A DNA stretch of 64,000 bases from Dethiosulfatibacter aminovorans DSM 17477 (GTDB lineage: Bacteria; Bacillota; Clostridia; Tissierellales; Dethiosulfatibacteraceae): the NCBI RefSeq assembly GCF_900142005.1, contig NZ_FQZL01000015.1:1-64000 (forward strand), written 5' to 3'. The notes below the pieces were generated by a model, which saw only the letters and a program-made list of their open reading frames with translations, made no database searches and was not told where the DNA came from. Position 1 is the first letter of the stretch. The number at the start of each line of letters is the position of its first letter. The position numbers were made by a program, and so were the translations under genes. Shown piece after piece: positions 7,300 to 15,160 of this stretch.

Positions 7300-8886
7300 T
7301 TAAAGCTGGCTTATATATTGTTCCTGATTGTTTTCATCGAAAGTGCCTACCTGGTCATAATCTTTGGCGTTTATCATGGCTTTAACATGAGCTCCTGCCA
7401 TAACTAACTGCAGAACTATGATTGGAAGTCCGCAAACGATTACGGAAGTTTGCAACGCTTTTGCTCCTCCTGTCAGAAGAAGAATCAGTGCTATTGCCCC
7501 CATTAATACACCCCAGAAAATAGTTACGGGTCGAGGTGGGTTTTGTTCATTACCTGCATCGTCGAAGCCGACTGTAGTCATTGTAGACAATGTCAGACTC
7601 ACGGCTTCAGCTTGGGTGATGAATGACGCTGCAACGACGAGCAATCCAACCACGCTTGTGATACCGGCTAGAGGAAGCTCCTTTAGGAATGCAAACAGCG
7701 CTACCTCAGCTCCAAACTGGTTAATTGTTTCTCCTATAGCAGTTCCACCGAAATGGTCCATGAATATGCTGGCGCTGCCGAAAATTCCGAACCATATTAT
7801 TACGAAGGTTGCAGGTGCTATCAGATTCATCGTAACAAATTCTCTAATTGTTCTTCCTTTGGCAAGTTTAACCATGAAGAGTCCCGTCAATGGGGCGAAT
7901 GCCAGCCACCATGCCCAGTAGAACATTGTCCAATCCTTGGTCCATCCTGTTTGCTTGATTGGATCAAGGTTGAATGCCATGGGTATCAAGTTGTCCAGGT
8001 AGTCTCCTACTGCTGTGAGTATATTTTCAAGAATGCTTATTTTCGGTCCAAATATGAATGCAGCAAACAACAGGAAGAAGTACATATACATATTTGCAGT
8101 ACTAATGTATTTGATTCCCTTATGTAAACCGGTGCAAGCGGAAGTAGTATATATTGCTACCATTACACATATTATAGTAGTCCATGCTGCAGGACCTGTT
8201 TCAAAACCCCAAAGATAATCCATTCCTGCTCCGATTTGAAGTGTTCCTAGTCCGAAGGATGTGCCGATTCCTCCAACCATTGCGAAGATTGCCAAAGCAT
8301 CAACTGTATTGCCGATCATACCATCGACTTTGTCTCCGATTAATGGATACAGGGAAGAACTCACTTTGAAAGATCTTCTCGCGTTGTAGAACATAAAGGC
8401 GCATGCTACACCAGCGCTTACATATATAGCAAAAGGAATAAATGCCCAGTGCAGATATGTATATCTTAATGCTATTTGTGCCGATTCCACGGAACTTCCG
8501 GCTATTCCCAGGAATGTAGGAGGATTCATATAATGCATCATCGGCTCAGCTACGCAGTAGAAGCTGATTCCTATTGCCAGTGATGATGTGAATGTAACTG
8601 CAAACCATGTAAAACGACCCATTGTTGGTTTTGCATCTGGTCCGCCTAGTTTGATTCTTCCGTATTTACTAAAACCTGCCCAGAAACAGAATACTGTCAA
8701 AATTATTGCTCCGATACAATATGCCCAACTGAAATATTTCAATGTAAAATTCAATGCAATGGAAGAACCTTTTCCAAATCCTTCTGGATTGAAAGCTCCT
8801 AATAAAACTCCTATCGTTAGTATGATCGCTGGTGGGAAAAACAGCGATTTGTTAATCATTGACAAAAAACCATTATTTTTTTTCAT
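7300..8886 (-). CDS. BCCT-family betaine/carnitine/choline transporter
   Basis: This inner-membrane transporter for quaternary ammonium compounds has about twelve hydrophobic segments and carries the family signature DWTMFYWAWW exactly. I place the start at 8886 (MKKNNGF), about 528 residues, because GGAGG at 8895-8899 is 8 bases upstream. An upstream in-frame methionine at 8946 has no ribosome site. A 30-base gap to the methyltransferase gene implies co-transcription. A strong promoter lies at 8994-9022 with an operator-like palindrome at the transcription start. The substrate is probably the amine demethylated by the MttB-like enzyme. Confidence 0.93.
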   Translation of the reverse strand: MKKNNGFLSMINKSLFFPPAIILTIGVLLGAFNPEGFGKGSSIALNFTLKYFSWAYCIGAIILTVFCFWAGFSKYGRIKLGGPDAKPTMGRFTWFAVTFTSSLAIGISFYCVAEPMMHYMNPPTFLGIAGSSVESAQIALRYTYLHWAFIPFAIYVSAGVACAFMFYNARRSFKVSSSLYPLIGDKVDGMIGNTVDALAIFAMVGGIGTSFGLGTLQIGAGMDYLWGFETGPAAWTTIICVMVAIYTTSACTGLHKGIKYISTANMYMYFFLLFAAFIFGPKISILENILTAVGDYLDNLIPMAFNLDPIKQTGWTKDWTMFYWAWWLAFAPLTGLFMVKLAKGRTIREFVTMNLIAPATFVIIWFGIFGSASIFMDHFGGTAIGETINQFGAEVALFAFLKELPLAGITSVVGLLVVAASFITQAEAVSLTLSTMTTVGFDDAGNEQNPPRPVTIFWGVLMGAIALILLLTGGAKALQTSVIVCGLPIIVLQLVMAGAHVKAMINAKDYDQVGTFDENNQEQYISQL

Positions 8887-8959
8887 AATCATTCCTCCAG
8901 GAAAAACATTTTCCTTAATTTTGTTATTTATCATTTCAATCCGCATATCGAACGATAAA

Positions 8960-8991
8960 TTTCATAATTATTAAATTTCATTTTTATGAAA
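8960..8991. promoter_or_regulatory. Tandem operator-like palindromes at the BCCT start site
   Basis: Two adjacent 16-bp sites lie head to tail. TTTCATAATTATTAAA (8960-8975) has one mismatch in the second half-site. TTTCATTTTTATGAAA (8976-8991) is perfect and extends to 8-bp arms. The perfect site covers the predicted transcription start, where a bound protein would block transcription. The likely ligand is the XRE-cupin regulator encoded at 9282. Confidence 0.6.
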
Positions 8992-8993
8992 TT

Positions 8994-9022
8994 AGAATAC
9001 AATTTTTGAGGCTCCTTGTCAA
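8994..9022 (-). promoter_or_regulatory. Sigma-A promoter of the BCCT-methyltransferase operon
   Basis: On the minus strand a perfect -35 TTGACA (9022-9017), a 17-base spacer and -10 TATTCT (8999-8994) are seen. The start would be near 8987, about 100 bases before the BCCT start codon. Confidence 0.65.
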
Positions 9023-9137
9023 GTTTAAATTTACTGTCATAAGACGCCAGTAACGCGCTGAAATGCTAAAGGGTTGATAAATGGCCGCTATAGAGATGTG
9101 CGCGATGTATATGGACAAAAAACGTTTGTATCCATAA

Positions 9138-9237
9138 TTTCAAAATTGTAGAATATATCCGACGTAAATATCTGTTTCATGATGATGCAAACACAGCAAC
9201 TATCATTTACATATAAACGTATTTCATTATTTTGAAA
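9138..9237. promoter_or_regulatory. Additional operator-like palindromes
   Basis: Three more members of the TTTCA-N6-TGAAA family occur here. TTTCAAAATTGTAGAA (9138-9153) has two mismatches in the second half, TTTCATGATGATGCAA (9175-9190) has one, and TTTCATTATTTTGAAA (9222-9237) is perfect. They lie 250-350 bases upstream of the BCCT gene and just beyond the XRE-cupin terminator. Confidence 0.45.
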
Positions 9238-9241
9238 TAAA

Positions 9242-9267
9242 AAGACCATCTAATCATAGATAGTCTT
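9242..9267 (-). terminator. Terminator of the XRE-cupin gene
   Basis: An 11-bp stem with one mismatch (AAGACCATCTA at 9242-9252 with TAGATAGTCTT at 9257-9267) lies just beyond the stop of the regulator gene. It is followed on the minus strand by a T-rich stretch. Confidence 0.6.
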
Positions 9268-9281
9268 AACTTTCTAGTTGG

Positions 9282-9884
9282 TTATTTGTCGGAATTGGGC
9301 ATTTCTGTATTGAACCAGTAGCTTATACATTGATCTTTCCCTATATTTATCAAAGAATGGGATGTATGTGCCGGAATATATAGGGAATCACCTTCATTGA
9401 GAATGTATTCATTATCATTTGTATCAATTTTCATCATTCCCTTGATTACGACTCCAAGTTCGTCAGAATTGTGTCCCCAGGAGAAATTCTTATAGTTGGC
9501 TCCCGGTTCCATGATTATACAGACTCCTTTCAGATTTTTTTCACTGCTGTTAACCATTTCATATCTTATTTCTCCTTTCTTTTCAAAGACAACTCTTCTC
9601 TCGTCTTTTGTCACGAGAAGATTATCTTTAGGAGATTTTTCCAGCAGGTCTACAATATTTATTTCAAGCGACTCGCAAATTTTTTGCAACGAATCCAATG
9701 TTGGACTGTTTAGATTTCTCTCAAGATTGCTCAAATAGCCTATTGATAAATCCAGCATTTCTGATAACTGTTTCAAGGTCAATCCCTTTTCTTTTCTTAT
9801 TTCCTTTATTCTGTCTCCTATTTTTCTTTCTTCAATATCTGTCATATTTGTTTCAGTTTTTGCCATTTTCACTTCACTCTCCAT
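9282..9884 (-). CDS. XRE-family regulator with cupin sensor domain
   Basis: This 200-residue DNA-binding protein has an N-terminal helix-turn-helix of the XRE/Cro type (about residues 21-78, IRKEKGLTLKQLSEMLDLS onward) and a C-terminal cupin barrel (about 110-195, with the GDSLYIPAHTSHS motif) that usually binds a small effector. This architecture commonly controls amino acid, betaine or polyamine genes. It sits between the BCCT operon and the divergent serine dehydratase gene and is surrounded by matching palindromes, so it probably controls both and itself. The start is uncertain: the first ATG has no clear ribosome site and an ATG six codons later (9866) is an alternative. Confidence 0.88.
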   Translation of the reverse strand: MESEVKMAKTETNMTDIEERKIGDRIKEIRKEKGLTLKQLSEMLDLSIGYLSNLERNLNSPTLDSLQKICESLEINIVDLLEKSPKDNLLVTKDERRVVFEKKGEIRYEMVNSSEKNLKGVCIIMEPGANYKNFSWGHNSDELGVVIKGMMKIDTNDNEYILNEGDSLYIPAHTSHSLINIGKDQCISYWFNTEMPNSDK

Positions 9885-9898
9885 TTTATCAAGATTAA

Positions 9899-9964
9899 TT
9901 ACATATTAATGAAATTAATCGTCTTTATGGATGTATTATATCATATTTTTTCATAATTTTGAAA
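9899..9964. promoter_or_regulatory. Operator-like palindromes in the divergent promoter region
   Basis: A perfect site TTTCATAATTTTGAAA (9949-9964) overlaps the spacer and -35 of the regulator promoter and ends 8 bases before the -35 of the serine dehydratase promoter. A one-mismatch site TTACATATTAATGAAA (9899-9914) lies in the regulator leader. The perfect site differs by a single base from the one at 9222-9237. Confidence 0.6.
9935..9963 (-). promoter_or_regulatory. Promoter of the XRE-cupin regulator
   Basis: Minus strand: -35 TTCAAA (9963-9958), 17-base spacer, perfect -10 TATAAT (9940-9935) with an extended TGA just upstream. The palindrome at 9949-9964 sits inside it, which suggests autoregulation. 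Confidence 0.65.
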
Positions 9965-9971
9965 TTATTTC

Positions 9972-10000
9972 TTGCATATTCTTTTTTTTTTTTGTATACT
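9972..10000 (+). promoter_or_regulatory. Promoter of the serine dehydratase-ridA operon
   Basis: TTGCAT (9972-9977), 17-base spacer, TATACT (9995-10000). This leaves a leader of about 160 nt before the ATG at 10166. I see no known riboswitch in that leader. Confidence 0.6.
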
Positions 10001-10165
10001 TGGTTTGTAATCAATTCGCATTTCTATAACGATTTCATTTCATGTTATTTAAGCAAGGCATCCAATCAGAAAGCTGTAGATAGCTACTACATGCTTCTTC
10101 ATTTAAATTTCATTAAAAAATTCAAATTTATTAATTTAGCTATACAGTTGAATCAGGAGGTTATA

Positions 10166-11767
10166 ATGAAAAGACAAAATCCAAGTATCTTTAATGATAT
10201 AATTGGACCGATTATGGTAGGGCCTTCGAGTTCTCATACTTGCGGACCTGCAAGAATAGGTTTTTTGAGCAGTCAGCTTCTTAGGGGTAATTTAAAGAAG
10301 GCGGTTGTTGAATTTGCAAGAGAAGGCGCGTATACAAACATGTACAAGGGACAAAAGACAGATCTCGGTTTTACATCGGGTTTGCTTGGCAATAGGCCTG
10401 AAGATCCTAAATTGAGAAATGCCCATCTGACTGCAAGAAAAATGGGTATTGACATTCAGTTCAAGATAAGTGATTTTGAAGCTATAGTACCAAATATTTC
10501 AAGAATAACATTAACGGGTGATGATGGTGAAGAGCGGATAGTGCAGGCTGACTCAACCGGAGGCGGAACAGTTAAACTGCTTACAATAGACAATTTACCG
10601 GTGTCAATAGTCGGCGATGCTTATGAACTCCTTGTTTTCGCAAATACGTCTGACGACAAAAGTCTTGAGCAACTATGTTTTGAAATTAAGTCAAATATCG
10701 ACAAATATGAGAAAATAGATTATTCTACTTTTGAAGATAGAGGACTCGTCAATGTTAAATTGAGAAAGAACGTCTCGAATGATCTGATTGAAAAACTGAA
10801 AGTTATAGATAGTGTGGTGGACGTGAATGTGATTGAACCGGTCCTTGCCGTTCTTTCAAATGTTGATGGCGACGTTCCTTTTAAATCAGCTAATGAGATG
10901 CTTGCAATTGCAGAAAAAGAAGGTAAAGAGCTTTGGGAACTTGCTCTTATGTATGAAAAAGCAAGGAGCGGATGGGAAGAAGAAGAAATCATTGGTTTCA
11001 TGAAGAAAATCATCAAAATTATGGAGGACGGCATTGCCGAAGCCATGAAGGGTGATATAGACATGAGCGGTATACTGAAACCAACGTCCGGAAAGATAGC
11101 AAAAAAATCCGAGGACAAGAGCAAGTGGCTCAGTATGGGTGTTCTGGATATTATAACACCATGGTCTATAGCTACTATGGAGTATAGCAGTGCAATGGGA
11201 GTTGTTCTATGTGCGCCAACGGGAGGGTCTGCAGGAGTTATTCCGGGAGTGATCCTAGGAACTGCAAAATCAGTAGAAGCCAGTGAAGACGACAAAGTAA
11301 AAGCTATGTTGGCGACAGCGATAATCGGTGTGTGCATGGCCAAGGACTGCAATTTCTCAGCAGAGCTATACGGCTGCCAAGTGGAGCCTGGAGCAGCCTC
11401 TGCAATGGCGGCCGGCGGACTTATGCACTACATGGGAGGAACTGTCGGACAAGCTCTGGATGCAGCTTCGGTTGCAATACAAAACATATTGGGAATAATA
11501 TGCGATCCGGTTGCCGGACTGGTGCAAGTACCTTGCATAAGTAGAAACGCTAGCGCCAGTGCAAATGCAGTAGTATCAGCCAATATAATAATGGGTGGAT
11601 TTGATGCATGCATACCCCTTGATGAGTCGACAGAGACAATGTTCAGGGTTGGAGCACAGCTTCCCAGTGAGCTGAGGTGTACCTGCAATGGAGGTCTTTG
11701 TCTTACACCTACAGGATGTAGGCTGGCAGAGGAGCAGGATGAAAGAGATGCGGCAAGACAAGCTTAA
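10166..11767 (+). CDS. Iron-sulfur L-serine dehydratase, fused beta and alpha domains
   Basis: This enzyme deaminates L-serine to pyruvate and ammonia using an oxygen-sensitive [4Fe-4S] cluster. The start at 10166 follows AGGAGG at 10155-10160, giving 533 residues. The upstream in-frame extension to 9959 overlaps the promoter and is rejected. The beta domain opens with IGPIMVGPSSSHTCGPARIG, a family signature. An ACT-like segment lies around residues 155-225. The alpha domain follows, with cluster cysteines in GCQVEPGAASAM, CDPVAGLVQVPC and CTCNGGLCLTPTGC. A single-chain form with the ACT-like part resembles a joining of the two Bacillus-type subunits. ridA follows after 18 bases. Confidence 0.92.
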   Translation: MKRQNPSIFNDIIGPIMVGPSSSHTCGPARIGFLSSQLLRGNLKKAVVEFAREGAYTNMYKGQKTDLGFTSGLLGNRPEDPKLRNAHLTARKMGIDIQFKISDFEAIVPNISRITLTGDDGEERIVQADSTGGGTVKLLTIDNLPVSIVGDAYELLVFANTSDDKSLEQLCFEIKSNIDKYEKIDYSTFEDRGLVNVKLRKNVSNDLIEKLKVIDSVVDVNVIEPVLAVLSNVDGDVPFKSANEMLAIAEKEGKELWELALMYEKARSGWEEEEIIGFMKKIIKIMEDGIAEAMKGDIDMSGILKPTSGKIAKKSEDKSKWLSMGVLDIITPWSIATMEYSSAMGVVLCAPTGGSAGVIPGVILGTAKSVEASEDDKVKAMLATAIIGVCMAKDCNFSAELYGCQVEPGAASAMAAGGLMHYMGGTVGQALDAASVAIQNILGIICDPVAGLVQVPCISRNASASANAVVSANIIMGGFDACIPLDESTETMFRVGAQLPSELRCTCNGGLCLTPTGCRLAEEQDERDAARQA

Positions 11768-11785
11768 GGAAGACGGGAGTAGAAT

Positions 11786-12166
11786 ATGAAAGAAATAATA
11801 TCGACCAAGAAGGCTCCTGGAGCTGTTGGGGCATATTCTCAGGCAGTAGTCCATAATGACATGATTTATTTGTCTGGACAAATATGTATCGATCCGGATA
11901 CTGGTGAAATGGAAAGGGATAGCGTGGGATTGCAGACAAGAAGAACTCTTCAAAATGTAGAAAATGTTCTGATTGCGGCTGGATCCGGAATGGACAAAGT
12001 GCTGAAATGCAACATCTATATATCATCTATGGACAAGTTTGAAGAGATGGATAATGTTTACAAGGAATTCTTTGCTGATAGTTATCCGGCAAGGGTGACT
12101 GTTGCTGTAAGTGATCTTTATGAGAATCTTGATATTGAGATTGATGTTGTGGCATATAAGGATTAA
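11786..12166 (+). CDS. ridA: RidA-family enamine/imine deaminase
   Basis: This 126-residue member of the YjgF/YER057c/UK114 family hydrolyses reactive enamine/imine intermediates such as 2-aminoacrylate to the keto acid and ammonia. Conserved residues are present: AYSQAV near the N-terminus, the substrate-binding arginine in YPARVTV and the acidic IEIDVVAY end. It is the second gene behind the serine dehydratase. Aminoacrylate is the expected intermediate of serine deamination, so the pairing makes chemical sense. Confidence 0.93.
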   Translation: MKEIISTKKAPGAVGAYSQAVVHNDMIYLSGQICIDPDTGEMERDSVGLQTRRTLQNVENVLIAAGSGMDKVLKCNIYISSMDKFEEMDNVYKEFFADSYPARVTVAVSDLYENLDIEIDVVAYKD

Positions 12167-12217
12167 ATTACCAAAATGGAACGTCAAAACTTCAATAAAC
12201 AAAATTGATACCTGAAG

Positions 12218-12240
12218 GCTGGATTTTATCCAGCTTTTTT
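12218..12240 (+). terminator. Terminator after ridA
   Basis: Stem GCTGGA (12218-12223) with TCCAGC (12229-12234), loop TTTTA, followed by a run of six T. Confidence 0.85.
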
Positions 12241-12256
12241 AATGACTTTGATGCAC

Positions 12257-12272
12257 TGGCAGGAATGTTGGA
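12257..12272 (+). promoter_or_regulatory. Weak sigma-54-like element upstream of the APC permease
   Basis: TGGCAG-GAATG-TTGGA resembles the sigma-54 consensus TGGCAC-N5-TTGCA with correct spacing, but the C of the -12 GC is replaced by G and the -24 block has one mismatch. It lies about 150 bases before the permease gene. Recorded as a low-confidence candidate because a sigma-54 activator is encoded nearby. Confidence 0.25.
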
Positions 12273-12410
12273 GATTTCGGAGTGCTCTTTGTTCTAAGAA
12301 TATTGTGCATTAAGCTTAATAAAATGCAAAAGTATTGAGATGTTGTGCAAGAATTTCAATTAAATAAGAGATAGAATGGTAATACTTTAAATTAAAGACT
12401 AGGAGATGTT

Positions 12411-13823
12411 ATGGAAAATAAGTTACAAAGAAACATAGACTGGAAGCAGGGGCTGTCCATAGCTCTTGGGGTACCCTTGTTGATAATGCCGTCGATAGTG
12501 TATTTCACTTCATATATGTATGCATTTTCAATACTGGTATGGGCAATATCCGTGGGACAGGGATTCTTCCAGAATCTTGCCTATGCCGAGATGGCTGTTG
12601 ACTTTCCCGATGCGTCGGGACTTCCCGGATACTCGCAGAAGATACTGAAGAGCGGTGGAAACAGATATTCCGACTTCATAGGAGGATTCAGCGCCTGGAG
12701 CTACTGGTTCGCCTGGAGCCCAATACTTGCAATATTCACACTTTCCATTAAGGATTTTGCAGTAAGTGTCATGCCCGTCCTTGGTAACTATCCGGACAAG
12801 CTCGTTACATTAATAATAGGGACGCTCATATTCTTTGGAATGCATATGTTCAACAGGAAGGGGCTTGAAAGCGGAGCGGTGGTCGGCTACATACTTAACA
12901 TAGTATCGTTGCTTCCTTTAATAGTGCTGGCTGTTGCCCCCTTTGCTCTGGGAAGGGTGGATATGGCAAACATTACAAACAACTGGATGCCTGCAGATTT
13001 CACCCTTGACGTTAAAAACATTCTTGTCATTTTCGGTATCTTCGGCATGGCTCAATGGAGCGCCTGTGCATGGGAGACTGCTGCGGTATACGGGCCGGAG
13101 TACAAGGACCCGAAACGGGATGTAGTAAAGGCCCTTTTCAGCTGCGGAGCGATCTGCATGGTTATATTCGTACTGGTGCAGACTGTCTGCATAGGACTGC
13201 TGGGAGTGGATGGAGTCATAAACAGCACTGAGCCGCCTATTCTTACAATAGCTAAAATGACATTTGGCAGTACAGGTGGCATAATGAGTTCCATAATGCT
13301 GGTTGCAGCGATGCTGATGATAATTCAAACAGGATTTCTTGGAGCTTCAAGGGCCATGCATTCAATGGCATCTACCAACAGTCTGCCAAAAATTTTCAGC
13401 AGGACAAATGAATATGGAGTACCTGTAAATGCAATGATTTCAATTATAATATTGAATTATGGCTTGATAATGCTCAAGTCCCCATCTGCAATACTTGCTG
13501 CATCGTCACTGGGATATGCACTGGCAAACGGAATAAGTCTCTACTCCTATGTTAAGTATAAAAGGGAGAAGAATAATAAAAGTACAAAATCCGGTAAAGA
13601 AAATACAAAAGGCTTGAGGGTTCCTAGATTGTGGGACAAGGTCATAATTGCATTCGCTTTTGTAAATATTCCGCTCTTCCTGGTGGGGTTGGTATATCTC
13701 AATAGCCTTGATTCCGGCTGGTCATCAACAATTGTAGGCGTAGGGGTCCTAGCCCTGTATGTGCCACTTTATAAATATTCTGAAAAAGAGAAAAATATGA
13801 CAAATTTGACAAAAACTGGCTAA
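12411..13823 (+). CDS. APC-superfamily amino acid permease
   Basis: This 470-residue polytopic membrane protein has about twelve hydrophobic segments and the general plan of the amino acid-polyamine-organocation family. A loop carrying the conserved-type YGPEYKDPKRDVVKA segment is visible near residue 225. The substrate cannot be assigned. It may import serine or an amine, given the serine dehydratase upstream and the corrinoid protein downstream. An AGGAG site precedes the ATG, and it is separated from ridA by a terminator, so it has its own promoter. Confidence 0.85.
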   Translation: MENKLQRNIDWKQGLSIALGVPLLIMPSIVYFTSYMYAFSILVWAISVGQGFFQNLAYAEMAVDFPDASGLPGYSQKILKSGGNRYSDFIGGFSAWSYWFAWSPILAIFTLSIKDFAVSVMPVLGNYPDKLVTLIIGTLIFFGMHMFNRKGLESGAVVGYILNIVSLLPLIVLAVAPFALGRVDMANITNNWMPADFTLDVKNILVIFGIFGMAQWSACAWETAAVYGPEYKDPKRDVVKALFSCGAICMVIFVLVQTVCIGLLGVDGVINSTEPPILTIAKMTFGSTGGIMSSIMLVAAMLMIIQTGFLGASRAMHSMASTNSLPKIFSRTNEYGVPVNAMISIIILNYGLIMLKSPSAILAASSLGYALANGISLYSYVKYKREKNNKSTKSGKENTKGLRVPRLWDKVIIAFAFVNIPLFLVGLVYLNSLDSGWSSTIVGVGVLALYVPLYKYSEKEKNMTNLTKTG

Positions 13824-13931
13824 ATGGAAAATATTTACAAAAAAACGCGAAAAATAATTTGATGAAAACGTTAAATTAGCACTTTAAATTACAAAAAAAC
13901 AGAATATTAAAGCAAGAATACAGAATTGCTT

Positions 13932-13947
13932 TATACTAAAATAGTAT
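13932..13947. promoter_or_regulatory. Palindrome upstream of the corrinoid protein gene
   Basis: ATACTA-AAA-TAGTAT (13933-13947) is a perfect inverted repeat 24 bases before the start codon. It includes TATACT (13932-13937), which could be a -10 element, although no good -35 is visible. It may be an operator or an mRNA hairpin. Confidence 0.3.
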
Positions 13948-13970
13948 TAACAATATTTGGAGGTTATGAA

Positions 13971-14600
13971 ATGAGTTTTGAAGTTATAGCAGAATGTGTA
14001 ATAGCCGGTAATGAGCCGGGAGCAGTAAACGGAGTACAGGGTCTAATAGACGCTGGAACAGATCCACTATCAATCATTAATGATGGATTAATGCCTGGTA
14101 TGATGGTCGTTGGTGAAAGATTCAAGGCTGGAGATATGTTTGTACCTGAAGTATTGATGGCGGCAAGAGCCATGAATTCAGGAATAGCTCTTGTAAAGCC
14201 CCTTATCAATGACGAGGACATGCCCAATGTAGGTACTGTTGTAATTGGAACAGTTAAGGGAGATTTACATGATATAGGAAAGAATCTTGTTGCTATGATG
14301 ATGGAGAGTGCTGGATTCAAGGTAATAAATTTAGGTGTCGATGCTACAACGGACAAGTTTGTAGAAGCTGTTAAGGAAAACAATGCCAAGATTGTAGCCA
14401 TGTCAGCAATGCTTACAACAACAATGGTTTACATGAAGAAGGTTATCGAGGCATTGGAAGAAGCTGGAGTTAGAGATCAAGTGAAGGTAATGATAGGTGG
14501 AGCGCCTGTAACTACTAAATTTGCGGATGAAATCGGCGCAGACCTTTACACTGTTGATGCTTCAAGCGCTGCAGATGAAGGAAAGAACTTGGTGGCATAA
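13971..14600 (+). CDS. MttC/MtbC-family corrinoid protein
   Basis: This is a methyl-accepting cobalamin protein of methylamine/betaine methyltransferase systems, 209 residues from the ATG at 13971 (GGAGG at 13959-13963). A helical N-terminal cap (about residues 1-85) precedes a Rossmann-like B12 domain with the axial-ligand motif GDLHDIGKNL (His100), and the GGAPVT segment lies near the C-terminus. It is the natural partner of the MttB-like enzyme encoded at 5851 although it sits about 7 kb away on the other strand. No methyltransferase to tetrahydrofolate and no corrinoid reductive activase is seen in the window. Confidence 0.93.
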   Translation: MSFEVIAECVIAGNEPGAVNGVQGLIDAGTDPLSIINDGLMPGMMVVGERFKAGDMFVPEVLMAARAMNSGIALVKPLINDEDMPNVGTVVIGTVKGDLHDIGKNLVAMMMESAGFKVINLGVDATTDKFVEAVKENNAKIVAMSAMLTTTMVYMKKVIEALEEAGVRDQVKVMIGGAPVTTKFADEIGADLYTVDASSAADEGKNLVA

Positions 14601-14660
14601 TCGTTCAATAGTGATGGATTGGATGATTGATTAGAATAAAATAGTATAAAAGAATAAATC

Positions 14661-14697
14661 AAAGGCTTGTTTCTAGTAGGTGGAAACAAGCCTTTTG
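14661..14697. terminator. Bidirectional terminator
   Basis: A 13-bp stem (AAAGGCTTGTTTC with GAAACAAGCCTTT), loop of about 9, T-rich flank on the plus strand. It separates the convergent corrinoid protein and gate-domain genes. Confidence 0.85.
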
Positions 14698-14712
14698 TTA
14701 ATTTTTGCAGAA

Positions 14713-15153
14713 TTACAGTTCCTTTATGAGCCTTGAAGCTGCAAAAGCTATAATGAAGGCCGTTACTATCCTTATGGACAAAACCAGGGGAAGGCTGGCT
14801 CCAATGGGAACGAAGATTACGGTATCCTCTATCACTGCGTGGCAGAGGGCCAGAAATACGGATATGATAACAAGGCTTCTCTTGTCCAGGTCTCCGTCCT
14901 GCACGCTTTGGAAGAGTACTCCGGCTCCGAAGAAAAGTCCAAGTATGCTTCCTATTATAAGGGGCAGCGATGCATCTTCTTTGATCCTCAGGAACTTTGT
15001 CAGCGGAGACATGAATTTTGAAAATTTTTCCAGTATTTTAAGATCTTTGAGTATTTCAATTGCCAGCATGAGGGGCACGATTATCTTTGCCAGATTAAGA
15101 ACGGAAAAGATCCCGTTTTTTACGGCTGTTAAAAGTACGGTCAATATTTCCAT
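14713..15153 (-). CDS. Nucleoside-recognition (gate) domain membrane protein B
   Basis: This 146-residue integral membrane protein has about four hydrophobic helices and glycine-rich turns (PLIIGSILGLFFGAGVLFQS) typical of the nucleoside-recognition/gate domain found in spore maturation proteins and YjiH-like proteins. It follows a second protein of the same family after 7 bases, so the two probably form a heteromeric membrane complex. The transported or sensed compound is unknown. Confidence 0.7.
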   Translation of the reverse strand: MEILTVLLTAVKNGIFSVLNLAKIIVPLMLAIEILKDLKILEKFSKFMSPLTKFLRIKEDASLPLIIGSILGLFFGAGVLFQSVQDGDLDKRSLVIISVFLALCHAVIEDTVIFVPIGASLPLVLSIRIVTAFIIAFAASRLIKEL

Positions 15154-15160
15154 AGGACAC

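Larger units (their letters stand above)
8887..9281. other. Regulatory intergene upstream of the BCCT-methyltransferase operon
   Basis: No gene is supported in this roughly 395-base stretch. It contains the minus-strand promoter, several TTTCA-N6-TGAAA palindromes (listed separately) and the terminator of the XRE-cupin gene. It also holds an AACGTT palindrome in ACAAAAAACGTTTGT near 9118, similar to words upstream of the por operon. Confidence 0.6.

Noticed and set aside
9959..10165. N-terminal extension of the serine dehydratase frame
   Set aside because: It overlaps the promoter and operator region, has no ribosome site and encodes a nonsensical hydrophobic stretch. The ATG at 10166 has AGGAGG at correct distance and starts the conserved domain.
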